Counted from the stretch's first letter, positions 53,615 to 62,717 are shown. The stretch: 64,000 bases of DNA from Leisingera sp. ANG-M7 (GCF_000813965.1 NZ_JWLI01000008.1:98481-162480), one strand, 5' to 3'. Notes: a model not told the origin generated them from the letters alone. Numbers and translations: made by a program.

Positions 53615-55627
53615 TCAGCGCCACAGATAGGCGTAAGTGGCGAACAGTCCTTGCAGCTTCGACAGCAGCCTGTTGCTGAGGCCCGGATGCGGCAGGCGGC
53701 CCTCACGCAAGCGCATCACCGCCACTTCCGGGGGGCAGGGCTGGCCGGTCACTGGATCGAAATAGCGCGGATAATCGATCAGGGCTGCATGGGCCAGGCC
53801 GAATAGGGACACTTGCGCCTGCCGCCAGACGGGAACCGGCGCCAGATCGGTGGTGAGCCCCCAGCCCGCATAGAAGGGCGTGCCCAGGGTTGTGACTTTG
53901 AGCCCGCGCAGCAGCGCCTCGAATCCCAGAAGCGAGGTCATTGTCCAAACCTCCTCCACGGCGCCCAGCAGCGCCATCGGGTCTGCCCGGCAGGCAACAA
54001 CGTCAGCCAAATCCTCTGCTTCGATCTGGCCCTGCCGCAATCCCGCCTCCACATCCGGGTGGGGCTTGTAGATGATCACTGCATCCGGATTGGCCGCCCG
54101 CGCGGTGCGCAGCAGATCCTGGTTGGTCCGGATCTCTCCAGCACCGCAGAGGATCGAGGCGTCGTCCTCAACCTGGCCCGGCACCAGGATGCGGCGGCCT
54201 TCGGGCAGGGCGGTGGCCGCACCGCCAAGGTTGTACTTTGAAACACCGTCTCTGATCAGGGACTGCACAAACCGCTCCGCCCGCCGTTCCTCAGCCTGGG
54301 TCATCTCTGTACGCTTGGAAATCAGCGCATCAAGGTCAGATGGCTGGCGCGGATCGTAGTAGATCCCTTGTTGGTCGGTCACCAGCGACAGCGGCGGCAC
54401 CAGTTCCGCCCCCAGCCCGCGGGAGCGCAGAAACCCGTCCTCCACTCGCACTGCACCTGAGTGAGCTTCTGCTGCCTTGCCAGCCCAAACCATCCGCCTG
54501 CGGCCGCTGGCCTGCGCCTTGGCGGTGTTTTCGGTGAACAACACCCGCCTTTCCGCACCAAAGAACTTTTGCAAAGGCTTGCGCTTCCAAAGCCGCATGC
54601 CCGAGGCTGCCCAGCCCTGGCTGTCTTCACGCCAGGCCCGCGCTTTGGCCTCAAGGTTATTCAGAACCGTTTCAAGTTCGCACAGCTCATCCCGGAACGG
54701 GTCGTACCATTTGGGGTAAAGGATCATCGCGGCTGCAAACAGCTGCGCGCGGGTCAGCTGCCGCTGGCGCCGGGGCGGAGCATCTTCGTCGGTGCTCAAC
54801 CCCCAGCCGGCGTAGAAAGGCTGCCCGAACACACGCGGTTTGTGACCCGCCAGGATCGCCTCGAAACCCAGCTGCGATGAGACTGTGTAAACCCCAACCG
54901 CCCCCTCCAGCAGCGCCCAGGGAGAGACGCCGCCTGTAAACAGTTCCAAACGTCCATGCGCATCCTTGGCATCAAAATATCCCGCACGGTATCCGCGCAG
55001 CGTCTCGGGGTGGGTCTTGATCAGGACCCGCGCGCCGGGATGCTCTTCCTGTGCGAACGCCAGCATTTCCAGAAACCGGGCCCTGTCCGCGCGCGACGCG
55101 GTGACTGAGGCATCGTCGCGCGCCTGATCCGCAACCAGCACATAGCCAGGCTCGGGTACTTCTGCACCGGGATCAAACGCGTTGTACTTGCTGAGATGCG
55201 CAGACTTGAGACGGGCAATGGCGTCACGCGCCCGTTGCATCAGATGCGTATCGTCCAGAGGGTGGGCTACCAGCAGCTGTTCCAGGTCTGATGGCTCTGC
55301 CGCATCGAAATGCACGCCTGAACGGTCCAGTATCAGGCCCATCGGCGGCTCTCCGGCGCGTCCGGGGTGAAGCGAGCGCAGAAACGCGTCCTCCACCCGC
55401 AACAGCCCGCAGCCGCGTTTCGCAGCAATGGCCTGGCCGCGATGGGCGGTGGGGGAGGCGCCCCAGATGCCAACCAGATCTTCTGCCTGCGGCAGGCCCA
55501 AGCGGATGGAATATCCAGACAGCTCCAGGATACGCCGCACACGCCGTTGTGTCAGAAAGCCGCCGTTGTAGACAAAAAGCCGGGACGCTGTGCTCCCGGC
55601 TTCCTGGTGGCCTGCGGTCAGGCGCAT
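53615..55627 (-). CDS. kpsC: Capsule polysaccharide beta-Kdo transferase/export protein KpsC
   Basis: A 670-residue protein with two tandem homologous halves, as in KpsC, which builds the poly-Kdo linker of group 2 capsules. The duplicated motifs are RVEDAFLRSLHPG and RVEDGFLRSRGLG, and GQPFYAGWGLS and GTPFYAGWGLT. Start at 55627, 6 bp after the wza-like stop. It lies on the minus strand inside the riboflavin cluster. Confidence 0.93.
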   Translation of the reverse strand: MRLTAGHQEAGSTASRLFVYNGGFLTQRRVRRILELSGYSIRLGLPQAEDLVGIWGASPTAHRGQAIAAKRGCGLLRVEDAFLRSLHPGRAGEPPMGLILDRSGVHFDAAEPSDLEQLLVAHPLDDTHLMQRARDAIARLKSAHLSKYNAFDPGAEVPEPGYVLVADQARDDASVTASRADRARFLEMLAFAQEEHPGARVLIKTHPETLRGYRAGYFDAKDAHGRLELFTGGVSPWALLEGAVGVYTVSSQLGFEAILAGHKPRVFGQPFYAGWGLSTDEDAPPRRQRQLTRAQLFAAAMILYPKWYDPFRDELCELETVLNNLEAKARAWREDSQGWAASGMRLWKRKPLQKFFGAERRVLFTENTAKAQASGRRRMVWAGKAAEAHSGAVRVEDGFLRSRGLGAELVPPLSLVTDQQGIYYDPRQPSDLDALISKRTEMTQAEERRAERFVQSLIRDGVSKYNLGGAATALPEGRRILVPGQVEDDASILCGAGEIRTNQDLLRTARAANPDAVIIYKPHPDVEAGLRQGQIEAEDLADVVACRADPMALLGAVEEVWTMTSLLGFEALLRGLKVTTLGTPFYAGWGLTTDLAPVPVWRQAQVSLFGLAHAALIDYPRYFDPVTGQPCPPEVAVMRLREGRLPHPGLSNRLLSKLQGLFATYAYLWR

Positions 55628-55633
55628 CTGTCC

Positions 55634-56767
55634 TTAGCCGCTAACCGCTGAGGAGGTGCTGGCCAGCGATCCAACCGGGGCCAGCAGCAGCGAGATCGTC
55701 TTGGTCCACTGGGCGTAGGGTGCCTCAGTCACATAGAGCGTGTCGTCGTCGCGGATCACGAAGTCACGGGCCATGAACAGCCCGTTCGGCTGGGTCAGGT
55801 TCAGCACATACACCATCCGCTGCGCGCCGATGAGGTCATCGCGGCCCAGCACCTGATTGGCGATCTCGGCAGGTTCATTGCGCAAAACGAAGACACCGGT
55901 CGGGTCGGCCGCGGTGGAGATCAGGCCGCCGACCTGGGCAATGGCTTCGAGAGCCGACAGATCCTGGCTTTCAAACGGTACCCGTGCCTGTGCGGATGTC
56001 GCGCCAAGCGCAGTGAAGGAGCGCGTGTCCTCCTCGACCAGAATGCGGTCGCCGCCGCGCAGGGCGACATCCAGTTCCGGATGGTCGAACAGATCCTGGA
56101 ACCAGATCTTTCCTTTTTCCTGGCCACGGATCACGGTGACCTGGGCAATTTCAGGCTGGATAGTCACGCCGCCTGCCTGAGCCAGCATCGCCGACAGTGT
56201 TCGGGTCGGGCGCTCGATCGGATAGACGCCTTGTGCGCCCACAGAGCCGGTCAGGCTTACTGTGGCGCCATCTCCTGCCAGCCGACGCACCTGCACTTGC
56301 GGGTCGGGGGTCTGATCTTCGAGCTTTCTGGTGATGGTTTCGCGCAGCTGCTCCGGGGTATTGCCAGAGGCCCGGAGGCGGCCCGCATAGGGAACGAAGA
56401 TATAGCCGGCACTATCGACCTGCACCTCTTCCAGAACTGTGGCATTGGTGGACTCAGCCGCCAGCAGCCCGTCATCCACGTTTTCCCAGACCGTCAGCCC
56501 AAGCACGTCGCCGGGGCGGATGGTGTCGGATGTCAGCTTGCCTGCGGAGGTGAAGCCGGAAGAGAAGCCAAGGGCTGGAACCACGGCGGTGGCCCGGGCG
56601 ACCCGGTCATTGACGGAGACGATAAAGGCATCGCCTTCGCGCTGTACCGAGCCGGCGAAAATCTGGCGCTTGCTAGGGCCGACTTTCGGCAGCCCGCAGG
56701 ACGCCGCAAGGACCAATGCCGCCAGCATTGCCACGGGGCGCGCCCAGCGAAGGGGAACGGATGTCAC
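55634..56767 (-). CDS. Polysaccharide export outer-membrane lipoprotein (Wza/KpsD-like)
   Basis: A 377-residue outer-membrane export protein. GTG 56767 is preferred because GAGGAG lies 8 bp upstream; a TTG at 56803 lacks one. Signal peptide with lipobox (LAASCGLP), poly-export domain (RPGDVLGLTVWENVDDG) and SLBB domain (VSLTGSVGAQGVYPI). It would form the outer-membrane channel for the capsule made with KpsC and KpsS. The inner-membrane partners KpsMTE are not in the window. Confidence 0.9.
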   Translation of the reverse strand: MTSVPLRWARPVAMLAALVLAASCGLPKVGPSKRQIFAGSVQREGDAFIVSVNDRVARATAVVPALGFSSGFTSAGKLTSDTIRPGDVLGLTVWENVDDGLLAAESTNATVLEEVQVDSAGYIFVPYAGRLRASGNTPEQLRETITRKLEDQTPDPQVQVRRLAGDGATVSLTGSVGAQGVYPIERPTRTLSAMLAQAGGVTIQPEIAQVTVIRGQEKGKIWFQDLFDHPELDVALRGGDRILVEEDTRSFTALGATSAQARVPFESQDLSALEAIAQVGGLISTAADPTGVFVLRNEPAEIANQVLGRDDLIGAQRMVYVLNLTQPNGLFMARDFVIRDDDTLYVTEAPYAQWTKTISLLLAPVGSLASTSSAVSG

Positions 56768-56862
56768 TGCTCGGTCTCCTCGACCAATTATTGTTTGCCT
56801 CAAGTTTTAGGGGCAACCTAACTGGCTGGCAGGAAAAAATCCAGTCTTTGGGTGTTTCCGCT

Positions 56863-58155
56863 TCAGGTCACCAGCCGCAACTGTTGCCGTGGTGCCGCTG
56901 TGCCAAGCCGTAGCGCGTCATAGGGATCTTCACCCGCCAGCATCATGTCGGCAACCTGGCGCAGCAGCTGGCGGCGGCCTTCGCGGGAGTAATAGCCGCC
57001 CGGTACCTGAGAGGTTTCTAGAAGAAAGCGCCGGTAGTCCTTGTAGGCGCGACTGTCAGGGCGCGCCGGGGCCTCAAAAAACTGGGCCAGCGGCTGTTCT
57101 GACACAAATTCCGGCTTGCCATAGACCGCACGGCCGAACACCCGCAGAGGAATGCCGCGCCACAGCACCTGCTGGCCGGCAGTGGAATTGACCGTCACTG
57201 CGCTGCGGGCTTCATTCAGCAGCTGTGCCAGCTTGCCGCCGCGTACATAATGGACCCGGCCTGCAACGCCATGCTCGCGCGCCAGGCGGCGCAGCGTGCG
57301 GCGGACCTGGGCGCGGCCATCCTCCAGCGGATGCGCCTTGATGACCAGATGATGGTGCCGCGGTGCGCCTTCGGCAAAGCCGGTGATCACTTCAGCCAGG
57401 AAATCGCCCATGCTGGTAAACGGGGAATGCATCTGGAAAGAGCTGTCGTGCTCCAACTGAAGAAGTGCCAAGTGATAGGGAAACCCGCCATTGCGGATAC
57501 GCCTCTCTGCCAGCCGCCGCTCCAGTGCCTGTATGGGCATCAAAAGCAGACGCTTGAGGTAGAGCTGAAATTCCTTGGTCACCGGAAGCGCCCGGTGCGG
57601 CTGGAAGTTGCGGTACTTGCGGTTCCGGAACATGACGAACCAGTGGTAAAGCGCACCATAGAAAACGTGCTGGCGCATGTCGCCCCAGTGCGCGGGCGGC
57701 AGCGGCGCCTCCATGTCCGAGAGCGACAGCGCCTCCTGCATCTGCGGCACAGTCATTTCCATGAGCCGCGAATGCCCATTGGCGCCGCCGCGTTCATAGG
57801 TGACCCAATAGGGGCGCAAGTAGCCTTCTTCAAAGACATGCACGGTGATGCCGCGCTGCCGCGCCGCCTCAACGGCCGTGGCGTGAATGGGGCGGGTATC
57901 CCCGTACAAGACAATGTCCGTCACCCCGCGGTTTTCCAGCAGTCCTGCCAGATAATCAGGCCAATCCTGCGGGTTGCCGTTATAGGGAAGGTAGCTGGCC
58001 TTGGGGCGCCAGAATGCCTGGTCGCCTGCATTGAAGCCCACCCGCGCCACTTCGCAGCCTGCGGCCGTCAGCATCCGTCCGAGCGCGGCAAAGAACGGCC
58101 CGTGCGGGCCTTGCAGGAACAGGAAGCTGCGGTGTTTCAAATCAGCATTCGGCAT
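56863..58155 (-). CDS. kpsS: Capsule polysaccharide transferase/export protein KpsS
   Basis: A 430-residue KpsS-type protein, which adds the first Kdo to the lipid anchor of group 2 capsules. Motifs are FLQGPHGPFFAALGRML, VHVFEEGYLRPYW and LVIKAHPLEDGR, plus NSTAGQQVLWRGIP. ATG 58155 is used; a GTG one codon upstream is equally possible. First gene of the three-gene minus-strand capsule set. Confidence 0.92.
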   Translation of the reverse strand: MPNADLKHRSFLFLQGPHGPFFAALGRMLTAAGCEVARVGFNAGDQAFWRPKASYLPYNGNPQDWPDYLAGLLENRGVTDIVLYGDTRPIHATAVEAARQRGITVHVFEEGYLRPYWVTYERGGANGHSRLMEMTVPQMQEALSLSDMEAPLPPAHWGDMRQHVFYGALYHWFVMFRNRKYRNFQPHRALPVTKEFQLYLKRLLLMPIQALERRLAERRIRNGGFPYHLALLQLEHDSSFQMHSPFTSMGDFLAEVITGFAEGAPRHHHLVIKAHPLEDGRAQVRRTLRRLAREHGVAGRVHYVRGGKLAQLLNEARSAVTVNSTAGQQVLWRGIPLRVFGRAVYGKPEFVSEQPLAQFFEAPARPDSRAYKDYRRFLLETSQVPGGYYSREGRRQLLRQVADMMLAGEDPYDALRLGTAAPRQQLRLVT

Positions 58156-58317
58156 CACAAGACGGGTTATACAGGGGCAAAATCAGGGATTGATTAACAT
58201 TTGACTGGGGCGAAACTATGGCTGCTAGGGCGGCGAAGACAAGCCGGGGCTTGTGAAGGCCGCACAGCTTGGCTACCTCTGCGGCAGGAATGACATATCA
58301 CCGGCAGGGAGCGCCCC

Positions 58318-58905
58318 ATGTTCACAGGCATCATTACCGACGTAGGCACCATTGCCGAACTGGAGCAGCAGGGTGATCTGCGGGCCCGCATCCGCACCGC
58401 CTACGATACGGCCACCATCGACCTTGGCGCTTCGATTGCCTCGGACGGCGTCTGCCTTACTGTGATCGCCCTGGGCGAGGACTGGTACGACGTGCAGATC
58501 TCGGCAGAGACGGTCTCCAAGACCAATCTCGACAGCTGGACCGTGGGCAAACGGGTGAACCTGGAGCGCGCCCTGAAAGTGGGCGATGAACTGGGTGGCC
58601 ATATTGTCTCAGGACATGTCGACGGTGTTGCCGAAGTGGTGGCCATGAAGGACGAGGGCGACAGCACCCGCGTCACCCTGCGCGCGCCAGAGGCGCTGGC
58701 CCGCTTCATCGCGCCCAAGGGCTCGGTCGCGCTGAACGGAACCTCGCTGACGGTGAACGATGTCGAGGGGCGCGACTTCGGCATCAACTTCATCCCGCAC
58801 ACCAAGGAAGTTACCACCTGGGGCGATGTGAAGACGGGTGATTTCATCAACCTGGAAATCGACACGCTGGCCCGCTACGTCGCCCGGCTGCAGGAAGCGG
58901 GCTGA
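58318..58905 (+). CDS. ribE: Riboflavin synthase, alpha subunit
   Basis: A 195-residue enzyme dismutating two 6,7-dimethyl-8-ribityllumazine molecules into riboflavin. Two lumazine-binding repeats; N-terminal MFTGIITDVGTI, SDGVCLTV and GGHIVSGHVDG in the first half and LNGTSLTVNDVEG in the second. The upstream 160 bp show no recognisable FMN riboswitch. Confidence 0.96.
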   Translation: MFTGIITDVGTIAELEQQGDLRARIRTAYDTATIDLGASIASDGVCLTVIALGEDWYDVQISAETVSKTNLDSWTVGKRVNLERALKVGDELGGHIVSGHVDGVAEVVAMKDEGDSTRVTLRAPEALARFIAPKGSVALNGTSLTVNDVEGRDFGINFIPHTKEVTTWGDVKTGDFINLEIDTLARYVARLQEAG

Positions 58906-58918
58906 TCGGGCACGCCCC

Positions 58919-58959
58919 TTCATCTTTCCTCAAATACTCCGGGGTGAGGCCGGTAGGCC
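58919..58959 (-). repeat. Intergenic hairpin-plus-tail element, copy D
   Basis: Located 14 bp after ribE but in minus orientation, unlike the surrounding genes. Tail (58919-58940) is identical over 22 bp to copy B; a short GGCC-GGTA-GGCC hairpin (58948-58959) sits beside it. Confidence 0.6.
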
Positions 58960-59122
58960 GAGGGGCGGCGCCCTTGAATGTCTTGTGCACCCATGCACAG
59001 GGCGCGTCCGGACGTACGGTTGCCGTTTGCAGGACTGGCATTTGCCGCCGGCCTGGGCTATCTGGCTGGGAAAGAACCCGCAGTGCCAGGCGTGCTGCCC
59101 ATGCGCATCGAAAGGCTGCCAT

Positions 59123-60250
59123 ATGAGCTTTGAAACACCAGGGCCGGTTGAGGCGCAATTGCGCGATGCCATCAGCCCGATCGAAGAGATCATCGAAGAA
59201 GCCCGCCAGGGCCGCATGTTCATCCTTGTTGATCACGAGGACCGCGAGAACGAAGGCGACCTTGTGATCCCCGCGCAGCACGCGGATGCGGCGGCGATCA
59301 ACTTCATGGCGACCCACGGCCGCGGGCTGATCTGCCTGACGATGCCCGCCGAGCGGATCGAGGAGCTGGGCCTGCCGATGATGGCGCTGCACAACTCCTC
59401 GCGCCACGAAACTGCCTTTACCGTTTCCATCGAAGCGCGCGAAGGCGTGTCCACCGGTATTTCTGCAGCCGACCGGGCGCTGACCGTGGCCACTGCTATT
59501 GATCCTGAGAAGACCGCCGCCGATATTGCCACCCCTGGCCACGTCTTCCCGCTGCGCGCGCGCCGGGGCGGGGTGCTGGTCCGCGCAGGCCACACGGAGG
59601 CCGGCTGCGATGTGGCGCGTCTGGCAGGCCATTACCCGTCGTCCGTGATCTGCGAGATCATGAAGGAAGACGGTACCATGGCGCGTTTGCCTGACCTGGT
59701 CGAATACGCCCAGAAACATGGGTTGAAGATCGGTACCATCTCCGACCTGATCACCTACCGCGCCCGCAACGACAACCTGGTGGTGGAAACCTCGCGCGAG
59801 ACAGTGACCTCAGAAATCGGGGGGGAGTGGGAAATGCGGCTGTTCACCGATCAGACCCACGGCATCGAGCATGTGGTGATGATCAAGGGCGACATCACCA
59901 CACCGGAACCGGTTCTGGTGCGCACCCATGCGCTGCATGAAGCAACGGACATTCTGGGCCTCGGCCCTAAGTCTGCCCGCCAGCTGCCACGCGCGATGGA
60001 GATCATTGCCGAAGAGGGCCGCGGCGTCGTGACTCTGTTCCGCCAGCCGCGCAATGCGCTCTATGCGAACGAGGACGAAGGCCCGCGCACGGTGACCATC
60101 AAGCAGACCGGCATCGGTGCCCAGATCCTGTCGAGCCTGGGCTTGCATGAACTGGTCCTGCTAACCGACTCGCCCTCGACCAAATACGTCGGGCTGGATG
60201 CCTATGGCCTCGCCATCACCGGCAGCCGCCCCATTCTGAAGGACGCTTGA
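59123..60250 (+). CDS. ribB: 3,4-Dihydroxy-2-butanone 4-phosphate synthase with degenerate GCHII domain (RibBX)
   Basis: A 375-residue protein. The N-terminal DHBP synthase domain is complete ([48 protein letters not shown]). The C-terminal half aligns with GTP cyclohydrolase II, but the zinc triad C-x2-D-x-F-x4-C-x-C is replaced by [20 protein letters not shown] with no Cys, so it should not hydrolyse GTP. This is the RibBX variant described in Proteobacteria; a separate RibA is expected elsewhere. ATG 59123 marks the conserved N-terminus; 285 bp of upstream in-frame sequence is not protein-like. Confidence 0.92.
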   Translation: MSFETPGPVEAQLRDAISPIEEIIEEARQGRMFILVDHEDRENEGDLVIPAQHADAAAINFMATHGRGLICLTMPAERIEELGLPMMALHNSSRHETAFTVSIEAREGVSTGISAADRALTVATAIDPEKTAADIATPGHVFPLRARRGGVLVRAGHTEAGCDVARLAGHYPSSVICEIMKEDGTMARLPDLVEYAQKHGLKIGTISDLITYRARNDNLVVETSRETVTSEIGGEWEMRLFTDQTHGIEHVVMIKGDITTPEPVLVRTHALHEATDILGLGPKSARQLPRAMEIIAEEGRGVVTLFRQPRNALYANEDEGPRTVTIKQTGIGAQILSSLGLHELVLLTDSPSTKYVGLDAYGLAITGSRPILKDA

Positions 60251-60251
60251 T

Positions 60252-60803
60252 ATGGCTGGACATGAAACCCACCACACCCTGCCGCGCGCAGAGTTCGACA
60301 AGCCGGTGAAACTGCTGATCGTTGTCGCGCCGTACTACAAGGACATCGCCGACAATCTGGTGGCTGGCGCGGCGGCTGAGATCGAAGCCGCTGGCGGCGC
60401 ATTCGAGATCGTGGAAGTGCCGGGCGCGCTGGAAGTGCCGACCGCAATTGCGATTGCCGACCGCACCTCCAATTTCGACGGCTACGTGGCATTGGGCTGC
60501 GTGATCCGCGGCGAGACCACCCATTATGACACAGTCTGCAACGACAGCTCCCGCGCGATCCAGCTGATGGGGCTGCAGGGGCTGTGCATCGGCAACGGCA
60601 TCCTGACCGTGGAAAACCGCAAGCAGGCCGAAGTGCGCGCCGATACCGCCGATCAGAACAAAGGCGGCGGCGCGGCGGCTGCGGCCTTGCATCTGATCGC
60701 ACTCACGCGTAAGTGGGGCGCCCAGACCAAAGGCATCGGCTTCAAGGCGCCCGCAGGGGCATACCAGGTAGCCGGTACAGACAACGGATCCACCAGCGCA
60801 TGA
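60252..60803 (+). CDS. ribH: 6,7-Dimethyl-8-ribityllumazine synthase
   Basis: A 183-residue lumazine synthase condensing the RibB and RibD products. Motifs include VEVPGALEVPTAI, ALGCVIRGETTHYD (catalytic His) and GNGILTVENRKQAEVRA. It starts 1 bp after ribB and overlaps nusB by 4 bp. Confidence 0.96.
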   Translation: MAGHETHHTLPRAEFDKPVKLLIVVAPYYKDIADNLVAGAAAEIEAAGGAFEIVEVPGALEVPTAIAIADRTSNFDGYVALGCVIRGETTHYDTVCNDSSRAIQLMGLQGLCIGNGILTVENRKQAEVRADTADQNKGGGAAAAALHLIALTRKWGAQTKGIGFKAPAGAYQVAGTDNGSTSA

Positions 60804-61282
60804 GCACCCAGGACAGCCGCCCCAAGGGCAACGGCAAGAATCAGATGAGATCGGCAGCGCGGCTTTACGCCGTGCAGGCGCTGTTCCAGATGGAACACAG
60901 CAGCCTCACCTTTGACAGGGTGATCGTCGAGTTTGAGGACCACCGTTTTGGCGCTGTCTATGAGGGTGACGAGATGGCGGAAGGCGACACTAAGGTGTTC
61001 CGCAATCTGGTGCGCGAGGCGGTGAACCATCAGGCGCGGATCGACCAGATGACCGACCGCGCCCTGGTGGCAAAATGGCCGATCGCCCGCATCGACCCGA
61101 CCCTGCGGGCGCTGTTCCGCGCGGCGGGGGCCGAGCTGACCCAGTCCGACACCCCGCCCAAGGTGGTGATCAACGAGTTCGTCGACATCGCCCGCGCCTT
61201 CTTCCCCGAGGGGAAGGAGGCGAAGTTCGTCAACGCCGTGCTCGACCACATGGCGCGCGAAGCCCGGCCAGAAGCATTCTGA
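60800..61282 (+). CDS. nusB: Transcription antitermination factor NusB
   Basis: A 160-residue NusB, binding boxA RNA with NusE for rRNA antitermination. ATG 60800 overlaps the ribH stop (ATGA). Typical motifs are RSAARLYAVQALFQME and VVINEFVDIARAFFPEG with the conserved KFVNAVLD. The ribH-nusB pairing is widely conserved. Confidence 0.95.
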   Translation: MSTQDSRPKGNGKNQMRSAARLYAVQALFQMEHSSLTFDRVIVEFEDHRFGAVYEGDEMAEGDTKVFRNLVREAVNHQARIDQMTDRALVAKWPIARIDPTLRALFRAAGAELTQSDTPPKVVINEFVDIARAFFPEGKEAKFVNAVLDHMAREARPEAF

Positions 61283-61310
61283 ACCGGCCTCTGCCACAGA
61301 CGTGAACTGA

Positions 61311-61342
61311 AAAAGGCGTGCCTTGGGGCGCGCTTTTTTGTT
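61311..61342 (+). terminator. Terminator of the rib-nusB operon
   Basis: GCGTGCC-TTGG-GGCGCGC stem (one G-T pair), preceded by AAAAG and followed by TTTTTTGTTTT; 28 bp after the nusB stop. Confidence 0.88.
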
Positions 61343-61453
61343 TTGCGGGTGGAGAGAATGAAAGGGTGCGGCAAATTCCGCTCATCCCTTCCGGAAACGC
61401 TGGACGCCGCCGCAAAGGCTGATAACCTCTTCTTGCTTATCTGGAGGACTCAG

Positions 61454-61780
61454 ATGCCTGAACTGGTGAAAATGTACATCCGCAACGTGCTGATCGGCTT
61501 TGGGATCGCTGCCGCCTTTGTGGCAATGCTCCTGTGGTTCAATGTGATGAACCTCTGGGCGCTGGTTTCGACCTCTGACGTCGGGCTGCTGGCGGTGTTC
61601 CTGCTGTGGTTCATGAACGGCATCGTGTTTGCAGGCGTGCAGTTTGCATGGGCGGTGATGGCCATGGCCGAGAAGAACGACGGCCCCCGCGGCGGCACCC
61701 CGGTGGCGCATGAGTTCCAGCCGGTGCGGGTGCCGACAGAGGAAACCTCCCGGCAGCAGCGCCAGCTGAACCGCCGCTGA
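61454..61780 (+). CDS. Two-helix membrane protein, hypothetical
   Basis: A 108-residue protein; ATG 61454 follows TGGAGGA. Two transmembrane helices (about residues 10-32 and 42-68: GLLAVFLLWFMNGIVFAGVQ) and a basic, Gln-rich cytoplasmic tail. No known family; conserved-looking composition and a strong terminator support a real gene. Confidence 0.78.
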   Translation: MPELVKMYIRNVLIGFGIAAAFVAMLLWFNVMNLWALVSTSDVGLLAVFLLWFMNGIVFAGVQFAWAVMAMAEKNDGPRGGTPVAHEFQPVRVPTEETSRQQRQLNRR

Positions 61781-61803
61781 ACCGAGAAACAACTGAATTT
61801 CTG

Positions 61804-61832
61804 CCGCGTTTTCCCTGGAAAACGCGGTTTTC
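61804..61832 (+). terminator. Rho-independent terminator
   Basis: Perfect 11-bp inverted repeat CCGCGTTTTCC-CT-GGAAAACGCGG (61804-61827) followed by TTTTC, 24 bp after the preceding stop. Confidence 0.88.
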
Positions 61833-61897
61833 GTATGTACCAACGGGGGAAGAAGCGGCGGGACCACCAGTCAACCGTGCGGCTTTGATTCCCGAGG

Positions 61898-61913
61898 ACC
61901 TGTATATACAGGT
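61898..61913. promoter_or_regulatory. 16-bp perfect palindrome
   Basis: ACCTGTATATACAGGT at 61898-61913, a perfect even palindrome in a 270-bp gene-free stretch (61833-62104). It resembles an operator or dyad for a dimeric regulator. No flanking promoter was fixed. Confidence 0.45.
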
Positions 61914-62104
61914 GGGCGCCAGGTAAACGGACCAGGATCCGGACAGAGCCAGCTCCCTCGGAATTGCTTAAGGCCACCGGAATGCTGCCTATCACGAGAA
62001 GGGCAGTACCCGCCAAGGCCGTAACTAAGCTGCCGGAGGCGCCGTTACAAGGGGGTAGGAGGCATCCGGCAGCGTTTCGCGGCAAAAGCGCGGGATTGCA
62101 TTTT

Positions 62105-62119
62105 GTTCCCTAATTGTTC
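62105..62119 (+). promoter_or_regulatory. LexA (SOS) box of mmcB
   Basis: GTTC-CCTAATT-GTTC is an exact match to the alphaproteobacterial LexA consensus GTTC-N7-GTTC. It lies 12 bp before the ATG of mmcB, overlapping the region where its transcription should start, so LexA would repress it until DNA damage. Confidence 0.85.
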
Positions 62120-62131
62120 ACATTCTCTACC

Positions 62132-62614
62132 ATGATGGAAGATCTGCAGTCAGGACAGAAACTTGCCCGCGGGGTGTCACGCTATCTGCGCTCGCTCAGC
62201 TTTGCGCCGCTGGAGGAATTCGTGCCGGCCCGCGGCTTGCGGGTGGACGTGATGGCGCTGGGACCCAAAGGGGAGCTGTGGGTGATCGAGTGCAAGTCCA
62301 GCCGCGCCGATTTTCAGTCCGACAGCAAGTGGGAGGGCTACCTGGAATGGTGCGACCGGTATTTCTGGGCGGTGGACATGGATTTCCCCACCGAACTTTT
62401 GCCGGACGGCACCGGGCTGATTATTGCCGATCCCTATGATGCGGAAATCATCCGCATGGCGCCGGAAGACAAGCTGGCGCCGGCCCGGCGCAAGAAGCTG
62501 GTGCAGAAATTCGCCATGGATGCGGCCCGCAGGCTGCAACGTCTGCGCGACCCGCGCCCGGGCAAGGACGGGCAGCTCCTTGGGGGTGCAGCAGAGGAGC
62601 AGCCGGACTGGTGA
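62132..62614 (+). CDS. mmcB: MmcB family DNA repair protein
   Basis: A 160-residue PD-(D/E)xK nuclease-like protein of the MmcB family, linked to mitomycin C resistance and damage-induced mutagenesis in Caulobacter. Nuclease-fold residues are in RVDVMALGPKGELWVIECKSS (Asp...Glu-x-Lys) and the following KWEGYLEWCDRYFWAV. An in-frame TTG at 62114 lies inside the LexA box, so ATG 62132 (or 62135) is the likely start. No clear ribosome site is seen, suggesting a leaderless or near-leaderless message. Confidence 0.92.
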   Translation: MMEDLQSGQKLARGVSRYLRSLSFAPLEEFVPARGLRVDVMALGPKGELWVIECKSSRADFQSDSKWEGYLEWCDRYFWAVDMDFPTELLPDGTGLIIADPYDAEIIRMAPEDKLAPARRKKLVQKFAMDAARRLQRLRDPRPGKDGQLLGGAAEEQPDW

Positions 62615-62680
62615 CCCGGGAGGCTCCCGCGCCTGCAGAGGCGCCGGTTGCGCCGGTGCCTCTTGGCAGCCTTGGGCCGG

Positions 62681-62703
62681 GCAGCGCACCTGAGGTGCGC
62701 TGC
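62681..62703. terminator. Hairpin between convergent genes
   Basis: GCAGCGCACC-TGA-GGTGCGCTGC, a perfect 10-bp stem in the 103-bp gap between mmcB and the convergent repeat protein. It can act for both strands, but no T-run follows on either side. Confidence 0.6.
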
Positions 62704-62717
62704 TGGCAGCTTCAGGC

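Noticed and set aside
58156..58317. Possible FMN riboswitch before ribE
   Set aside because: The conserved RFN blocks could not be found. The stretch has a GGGGCGAA-like piece only, not the full pattern.
61450..62085. Long minus-strand open frame with a hydrophobic stretch, antisense to the membrane-protein gene and crossing its terminator
   Set aside because: It runs through a perfect rho-independent terminator on the other strand, lacks a ribosome site and shows no family likeness. Long antisense frames are expected at this GC content.
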